From assembly GCA_964017065.1 (NCBI GenBank), contig OZ024783.1, forward strand, positions 3,583,665 through 3,647,664: 64,000 nucleotides of DNA, given 5' to 3'. This stretch comes from Haliclona indistincta. Its lineage: Eukaryota; Porifera; Demospongiae; Haplosclerida; Chalinidae. Position numbers and translations under genes: made by a program. Under the pieces are notes generated by a model. It was not told where the DNA came from. It worked only from the letters and a program-made list of their open reading frames with translations, and made no database searches. Positions 58,119 to 64,000 of the stretch are shown here, piece by piece (within the stretch, counting starts at the first letter, position 1; each line of letters opens with the position of its first letter).

Positions 58119-59879
58119 TCATTTTGGTTGTGATAGCACTTGCTCTCTCATCATTCTCCAGTAGCTGGCAGGCTCCACCCCCTCCCAGTGCCTCCGTGGG
58201 AGGGGCTGGAAGAACCTCCTCTCAATCTCCTCCTGCACCTCTCGTTCCTTCTCTGTGAGAGGAGTGAGAGTGGACGCTATATTCTTGTCCAGCATCTCCT
58301 TATCAGTAATGGCGATCAGTGTGGAAACAACCTAGAGGAATTGAGACATAGCAGTTTCTGGCTTTTACACAATATTTCCAAGGGGAAATATTTTATGTGT
58401 TAAAGGTTGGTTTGCTTTATATGGGGTCTGGGTAAGCCCAAGCAATTTCTTTGCTCTTTTAAGTCCTTAAGAGCGATTTTGAGGCTATCAAGGCTGTTTT
58501 AAACACAAAAAAGCAGTACAAATTTAACTGACCATGACTCTAGGAAGAAACTGGGGCTAGAGGGAAATCCTCTTTGTCAGGGTGCTGTCATGCTGCAGTC
58601 AGATATTTTGCATTATTTTCAGGGCACAAAATGTGTGTTTCATTACATGTATAAAAACTGTAGTAGAGAGCAACCAGGTGTTCTGTAATCTGCACGTGTT
58701 CTCACCTCATCATGGTTGACTGAGTAGTGCACTGCTAGTCTAGTGATATCTACTCCTTGCTCAGTGCAGTACTGGACTGCTCCAGCACACGCCTTCTTCA
58801 CATCCTCCATCGCTGGATTCCACTCACGTGGTCCTTGAGGAGTCAACAAACCGAGTGAGACAGGAGCAGCATTGATGAGCGCTACTCCACGTGACTTGAA
58901 GAACTCAAAATGGTCGATGAGAGAAGAGTCATTGAGAGAGAGTCTAGCATATGAGAGTACAGAGTCAATCTTCACGTTGCTTCTAGTGATGATCTCTCTC
59001 AGTGGTTGCAGTGGGTATCCTGTGATACCAATGTATCGACACAATCCTCTCTCCTTCAGTCTCACAGCCAAAAAGGACTAAGTTTCCAAGTTGGACACTG
59101 TTTGGAAAAGTCCAATGTACAAGGCAGTTTCCAAGGAAACTTTTAGTGTGCAAAACAGTTTCCAAACTTGTGAAATTTAGTCCATTTCCTGGGGGTTTCC
59201 AAGAGTAACAAGAAGTTTCCAAGAAGTTTACAAATGCTGTACAAGGACAGAAATCTTGTACACATAGGAAACTCTTGGACATGGACTACTTTTTGGCTGT
59301 GTCTCTGGACAGCAGGAAGAGTCTCATTCACTATCATATCAACTGATGATGCAAACTCAACATCATGGACCTGCAAGAGATCAAGGTGACTGAGCGAGCT
59401 GTAGACGGGATAAGCTCTCTTCGATGCTCTTTGTCACTCTGTCGGCTGTGAAATCAAATCTTGTAGCTACAGCCCACGTGTAGCGACCCACTTTAGTTGA
59501 GAGAAAGAACTTGTCGCGAGGGATACCTTTCAGAGCTTGACCAATGAAGAGTTCAGAGAGACCCTCACCATAGAACGGTGAGGTGTCTATCAGATTGACT
59601 CCTTTCTCTAAAACAGCATACCTAGAAAATGCAGCCATGAAATACGGAACAGCTAAAGCACAACACCTAGTCATATGTATGTAGAAGCAGTTCAAACTGT
59701 GTTCAAGTTTATAAAAAATGGCTATGCGGCACATGAAGTTTATTTCTCGTTTACCTGAGGCCTGCTCTCGCTGCCTCTTCGTCAAACTCTCCGTATATTC
59801 TCCCGTATCCAGAGCCTCCCAGTCCAATCACAGACAACAGCACTCTTCCACCCTCACCGAAAGAGCGATAGCGCATCAT
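58119..59879 (-). pseudogene. Aldo-keto reductase copy E, interrupted by a MITE and a frameshift
   Basis: Exon 1 59879-59755 and exon 3 58331-58119 are intact; exon 3 ends RRHWEGVEPASYW...TGA after a proper acceptor. Exon 2 (59621-58706) is 916 bp instead of 670. The excess is exactly a 237-bp MITE, its 5-bp target duplication and a 4-base insertion (GCTCGCTCAG against GCTCAG near 59395). Catalytic motifs DTSPFYGEG and STKVGRY precede the damage. This copy supplies the best view of the full-length C-terminus of the family. It follows the inverted ankyrin-Roc-COR gene, as copy D follows gene 2. Confidence 0.85.
59064..59300. mobile_element. MITE with ACAGCCAAAAAG ends, 237 bp, in AKR copy E exon 2
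   Basis: Perfect 12-bp inverted ends ACAGCCAAAAAG/CTTTTTGGCTGT, flanked by the 5-bp duplication GTCTC (59059-59063 and 59301-59305). The other AKR copies show the empty site. The interior is built of repeated AGTTTCCAAG-like words in both orientations. Confidence 0.85.
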
Positions 59880-61490
59880 ACTGAACTTTCTCTATCAACA
59901 AAGCACCTCAAAACAAGGCGTGGCTCATTATTATTATAAAAAGGCGCGAAATTTTAAATTAGGTCTATACACGTCACAATGTTCTAACAGTAGTTTTTTG
60001 ACCATGGAAACCATGGTGTATTTTTTGAGTTTTGCACAATTTTTATGATATAAAAACGAAATGAACCTGTGAAATTGAAACCTGTGAATGATTGATAAGT
60101 GAAGAGTGCCAAAAAATATTGAATGTGATGGAAAAAATAAATTTAAGTCATAAAATTTGACGTGTTATAAGGTTTAGAAATATTGAACATCCAAGAGAAT
60201 GTGATGATCATGCACACACAGATCATTCATAAAGAATTCCATGATTTGCTTTAACTGATTGCATGCATGAGAGTCGGTGATAAAGAATATAACAAGTAGA
60301 TCTTCTCACTGGAGACAGATCTGGTAAAGAATGAGGATAGAGTTTAAGAGAGAGATTAGAGAGTTGAAGACGGCTGGAACCAGTCTTGATCAGTCATGAA
60401 GAGAATCGAAAAGGAGTCTTTATAGCTCAGAGTGCTCTAGTAGACAAAAGAGAGAACACATTGATTGAGACTGGTTGAAGATGAGCTAGTGATCAAGGGG
60501 TTAACTGCGTTAGCCGAGGACAGTGATAAAGAATTAATATCATGATCCAGTATGAGGAGATTGGATCGGAAAGAACAGAGTGAGATTGATGGAGACCATC
60601 AACTGCAAATAGAGTCGAGAATTATGAAGAATTAAACAATGATCACACTTGGATCAAATAAGACGTATAAGGAAAGACTGAGAAATGGAATGGATCCAGT
60701 TTAAAGAGCTTGGATCAAACAGGAGACGGGATTGATGGTGCACAACCTTGCTAACCATCAAGACAGTTATTGTAATAAATATTAAATATTATTATTTTTT
60801 GATCCCATATTAGACAGGAGGATCAAAGAAAGAGAGAGAGTGAAAGGAGTGAGTGTCAGATTAGGTTGTGAGGACATGAGGCGGCTGGAACCAGTTCTGA
60901 TCAGTTATGAAGAAGAGAAATCGAAATGGAGTCTTTTATAGCTCAGAGTGCTCTAGTAGACAAAGAGAGAACACATTGATTGAGACTCGTTGAAGATGAG
61001 CTAGTGATCAAGGGGTTAACTGTGTTAGCTGAGGACAGTAATAAAGAATTAATATCATGATCCAGTATGAGGAGATTGGATCGAAAAGAACAGAGTGAGA
61101 TTGATGGAGACCATCAACTGCAAATAGAGTCGAGAATTATGAAGAATTAAACAATGATCACACTTGGATCAAATAAGACGTAAGGAAAGACTGAGAGATG
61201 GAGTGGATCCAGTTTGAAGAGCTTGAATCAAACAGGAGACAGGATTGATGATGCATGACTATGCATTTGCTAGCCATCAATGTTTATAAATATATCAAAT
61301 CTTTTTTCAACCCTAAATTATTGGACAGGAGGATCAAAGAAAGAGATGGTGAAAGGAGTGAGTGTCAGATTAGGTTGTGAGGGCATCATGAGGCAGGAGC
61401 TCTAGTAAGATAATAAGGTCATTGAATTTTGGAGCAAGGATCAAAACATAAGAAGAGGAATCAAGCATTGGAGAAGAATCACAAGAATAA
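59880..61490 (-). repeat. Spacer repeat upstream of AKR copy E, internally duplicated
   Basis: Inverted copy of the GATC-rich spacer. The CCATGG inverted repeat is at 60001-60017. A segment of about 500 bp is present twice in tandem (about 60370-60860 and 60880-61370: GACTGGTTGAAGATGAGC, then GGTTAACTGxGTTAGC, and so on), making this copy longer than the others. Confidence 0.7.
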
Positions 61491-61669
61491 TACTGCACAA
61501 GCATTCTGTCCTGCAGGTAAAAATTCAGACTCAATAAGCTCACGACAACAATATTAATTAGTTCACCTTATTCTACCAACTAATGACATGGCTATAAGAC
61601 TAACTCACTGATGTAATAATGATGATGTAGCCTAAAAATTCATCACCGAAAATATCATACTTCAATGTA
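61491..61669 (-). other. 3' flank of the inverted ankyrin-Roc-COR gene, distal part
   Basis: Inverted match to 45060-45250 downstream of gene 2 (CCTGCAGGTAAAAATTCAGACTC). Separated from the gene end by element F2. Confidence 0.6.
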
Positions 61670-63256
61670 TTATGCCACGCGGTAGTCGTGGCATATTTAG
61701 GGTTGAGCGGAAAATAAGATGGCGGCTACACTTAGGCTAAACGCAATAATTCACGTATATCTTGGCTGTTGACGATATTAGGGGTATTTTAACTACCTAG
61801 GGGCTATCCTAAGAGGTAAGCGCTTACAATGAGTCTACTAATAAAGACTATAAGGCCAGGTGCTATGGGCATGAAAAGATGGCGTCTCGCCTGGAGGCAC
61901 TGACTACGGCACTGCCATATCTTCGCCGTACGGGCGTTTCAAGCTAATCTAACGTTGTGAAGCTCTTTGCACGATTTGTCCGATTACAAAGAGACCTTCA
62001 GAAGCAAAAGAAACTAGGTCTAAGGTGGTAAACCAGAGTTCACGTGGTCACCCGTTTGTTCATCTTCTTTCTTCTTCTTCAGTATTCTCAAGTTCTTCTT
62101 CTTCAGAGAGCCTAGCGCCGTGGCTAGTGAGCTATTAGACAAAACCTACACAGAAACTACACTAGTCGTTGGGAGCAGTGCACCTGATATCTATTTAAGC
62201 CTAAAACACTAGCAGAAGCGAGTATTTTCAAGAAAACAGCGATTTTTGGTCCATATATAGTCAGACTCCATTCCATCATTCTTTTGAACTCCGTTACTAG
62301 GTTACGCCTACTCGCGCACGCCCGTGTATGTAATTATTCTAATACAAGCGCACCTTTGTACATGTACAAATTGCTTAGAACGAGTGCTGCTGCCACTCAG
62401 GCGCGTGTCCATGATAGGGCTCCGGGTGCTCTAGCACCCCCCTCAGCATTGAAGTTTTAAATTATTCATTGCATTAAAGTACACTGTGGCTATAAATTTA
62501 TCACAACTGTTATTGCAACCCGCAAACTTATCAGCTGCCAATCATCCATTCTAAGGTGGTTTAGGCCGTTTTCCATTAGTTCTAGCGAAGAACAAATCCA
62601 GTGCACCATGAGAATAATGACGAAAATGACCGGCGCAATTAAATGAATAACATGAATATTAAATAGAGTTTTCGGGCGCGCTTCGCGCGCGCACCTATCT
62701 TTCCTAATTTCTGGACACGCGCCTGCCGGGCCACTAGCAGTGTTCACAGCAGGCAACGAGCAAATCGTCACTGTTACACCGGATTTGTCTGTTCAGGCTT
62801 GTAAGAATGCTAGCTTAAGCTTAGCTAATGTTGCATGGTACGTGTTGCATGCAGTGCAGACTGCAGAGTCCGGATTGAGTGCATTGCGGAGCTGCCCGGC
62901 ACTTAGTTTTCTTTATACACTGTATTAGCTTAAGTGCCAACTAAGTCATTAATAGAAAAAGAAAAGAAACAAGTAATAAAAACATTTTAACCAAAATGGA
63001 AGAGATTTAGGGTTGGTACATTTATCGAAAAAGTATGGAAACAAAATTTGAAATGAAAAGGATTGTAACAATAGCAGTGTAATGCTACCTCCCTAAATTA
63101 ACTGCTTTCGATAGTTGTGGTTAATTTAGTAGGGAGGTAGCATTACACTGCTATTGTTACAATCCTTTTCATTTCAAATTTTGTTTCCATACTTTTTCGA
63201 TAAATGTACCAACCCTAAATCTCTTCCATTTTGGTTAAAATGTTTTTATTACTTTA
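61670..63256 (+). mobile_element. Palindrome-tailed element F, copy 2
   Basis: Inverted relative to F1. It starts TTATGCCACGCGG with a hairpin, then AGGGTTGAGCGG and AAGATGGCGGCTACAC. It ends in the palindrome (about 62970-63090 and 63130-63256, GGGAGGTAGCATTACACTG). It splits the 3' flank of the ankyrin-Roc-COR gene at 63312-64000. It contains a smaller insertion at 62398-62729. Confidence 0.75.
62398..62729. mobile_element. MITE inside element F2
   Basis: Inverted ends CAGGCGCGTGTCCA/TGGACACGCGCCTG (with 4 extra bases on the right), flanked by GCCACT on both sides (62392-62397, 62730-62735). The empty site is seen at 48228-48240 and in F1. Interior GGGTGCTCTAGCACCC forms a hairpin. Not coding. 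Confidence 0.7.
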
Positions 63257-63287
63257 GCAGAAAAATTTACCCAGACCCAGGCTAACT

Positions 63288-63293
63288 TTTATT
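63288..63293 (-). promoter_or_regulatory. Polyadenylation signal of the inverted gene
   Basis: AATAAA on the minus strand just after the stop codon, at the same relative place as 44995-45000 after gene 2. Confidence 0.5.
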
Positions 63294-63311
63294 GGAAACT
63301 TACTAATGCAG

Positions 63312-64000
63312 CTAATCAGTTTTCGTAGTAATGGCGGTAATAGATGGAGTGAGTTGCTGTAAAGCACTTTGAAGAATCTGCTTGTTGCGAGTTTCAACCG
63401 GTCCCTTCAGCCATGTATCCAGCATATTTATTCTGCACATCTCTACCTCTTTCAACTGGTTTTGTTCAATCGTTTTCAAAGTTGAAAAACTCAAACCAAG
63501 ACGGATACCAAGTGGGAACCATTGATACACTGTACTCAGTGCTGTCACTAACACTGATAGATGAGAGTCATCTATAGTGAGAGAATGAAATAATATAGAG
63601 TTGATGCACTCCTTACCTAGTGTGCCACCAGGAACTTTGGATAAGTCTACCATGACTTGCAGTTCTTCCTCATTAGGAGGAGTAGATACTGGTTGAGCAG
63701 TAGATACTGGTTGAGCAGTAGGAACATGTTGAGTACAAGACTGATCTGGTGTTGCTATACATGTAAGCACATACGTCAAATTGACACAGAGCATAAAAGT
63801 CATTTTACCTTCTACATCAACTGTTAGGGATCGCTTGAAAATTTCATCAGGAGCAAGCTCTGCCAGTACCTGTAGAAAAAAATATAAAAATAATTATTTG
63901 TAAAACCATAGTACAGCTACATTCTCACCAGTGGATTTCTTCCTGTGAATATGCTCATACTGCCCAAATGCTTCCTCAAGCTGAAGTGGCTCTGTGACTC
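63312..64000 (-). CDS. Ankyrin-Roc-COR-Death protein, gene 3, 3' end (continues past the window)
   Basis: Minus-strand exons: end of the COR exon 64000-63929 (ESQSHFSLRKHLGSMSIFTG), 63869-63809 (VLAELAPDEIFKRSL), 63754-63617 (ATPDQSCTQHVP, with an extra TAQPVS repeat making it 138 bp against 120 in gene 2), and 63571-63312 holding the Death domain (VYQWFPLGIRLGLSFSTLKT). All borders are GT-AG and phases match gene 2. The final exon is 260 bp, as in gene 2. The Roc and ankyrin parts lie beyond the window edge. Confidence 0.85.

Overview
The window looks like animal nuclear DNA. It is AT-rich, its genes have short GT-AG introns (about 50-120 bp), and it is full of small inverted-repeat transposons. 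It carries large ankyrin-Roc-COR proteins ending in Death domains (DAPK1-like, without the kinase), a DIRS-type retrotransposon and a DDE integrase transposon. A demosponge such as Amphimedon queenslandica is my best guess; this is inference from gene content, not a database match. One 200-N assembly gap lies at 47818-48017.

Layout: (1) 1-3707, two tandem broken copies (A, B) of a three-exon aldo-keto reductase (AKR) gene of the L-galactose dehydrogenase-like type. (2) 3.7-16.2 kb, transposon-rich DNA: a PIF/Harbinger-like MITE, a fold-back element, a DIRS-like retrotransposon on the minus strand, and a nested block of palindromic elements. (3) 16492-29852, ankyrin-Roc-COR gene 1, its 3' exon split by two nested transposon insertions, followed in compatible splice phase by a second GTPase module with two Death domains. 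(4) 30541-34258, an orphan 3' end of an ankyrin-Roc-COR gene, then AKR copy C. (5) 37629-44984, ankyrin-Roc-COR-Death gene 2 with about 45 ankyrin repeats, then AKR copy D, cut off by a transposon. (6) 48.0-55.0 kb, a DDE integrase transposon with its own introns, a convergent partner gene carrying a split DMAP1-binding-like domain, and a 111-bp subterminal repeat array. (7) 56.9-57.6 kb, a coiled-coil exon of an unrecognised gene. (8) 58119-64000, an inverted block: the 3' end of a third ankyrin-Roc-COR-Death gene reading leftward, then AKR copy E.

The main pattern is a co-duplicated module: an ankyrin-Roc-COR-Death gene followed downstream, in the same orientation, by about 1.1 kb of GATC-rich spacer and then an AKR gene. 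It occurs in direct and inverted orientation. Every AKR copy in the window is damaged in a different way, while the Roc-COR-Death part is better kept. Gene 1 and gene 2 share upstream sequence, so the roughly 10 kb in front of gene 1 versus roughly 2 kb in front of gene 2 can be read as a record of transposon insertions. From family knowledge, Roc-COR proteins with ankyrin sensors and Death-domain tails are candidate stress or innate-immune signalling switches. Nothing in the sequence proves a function here.
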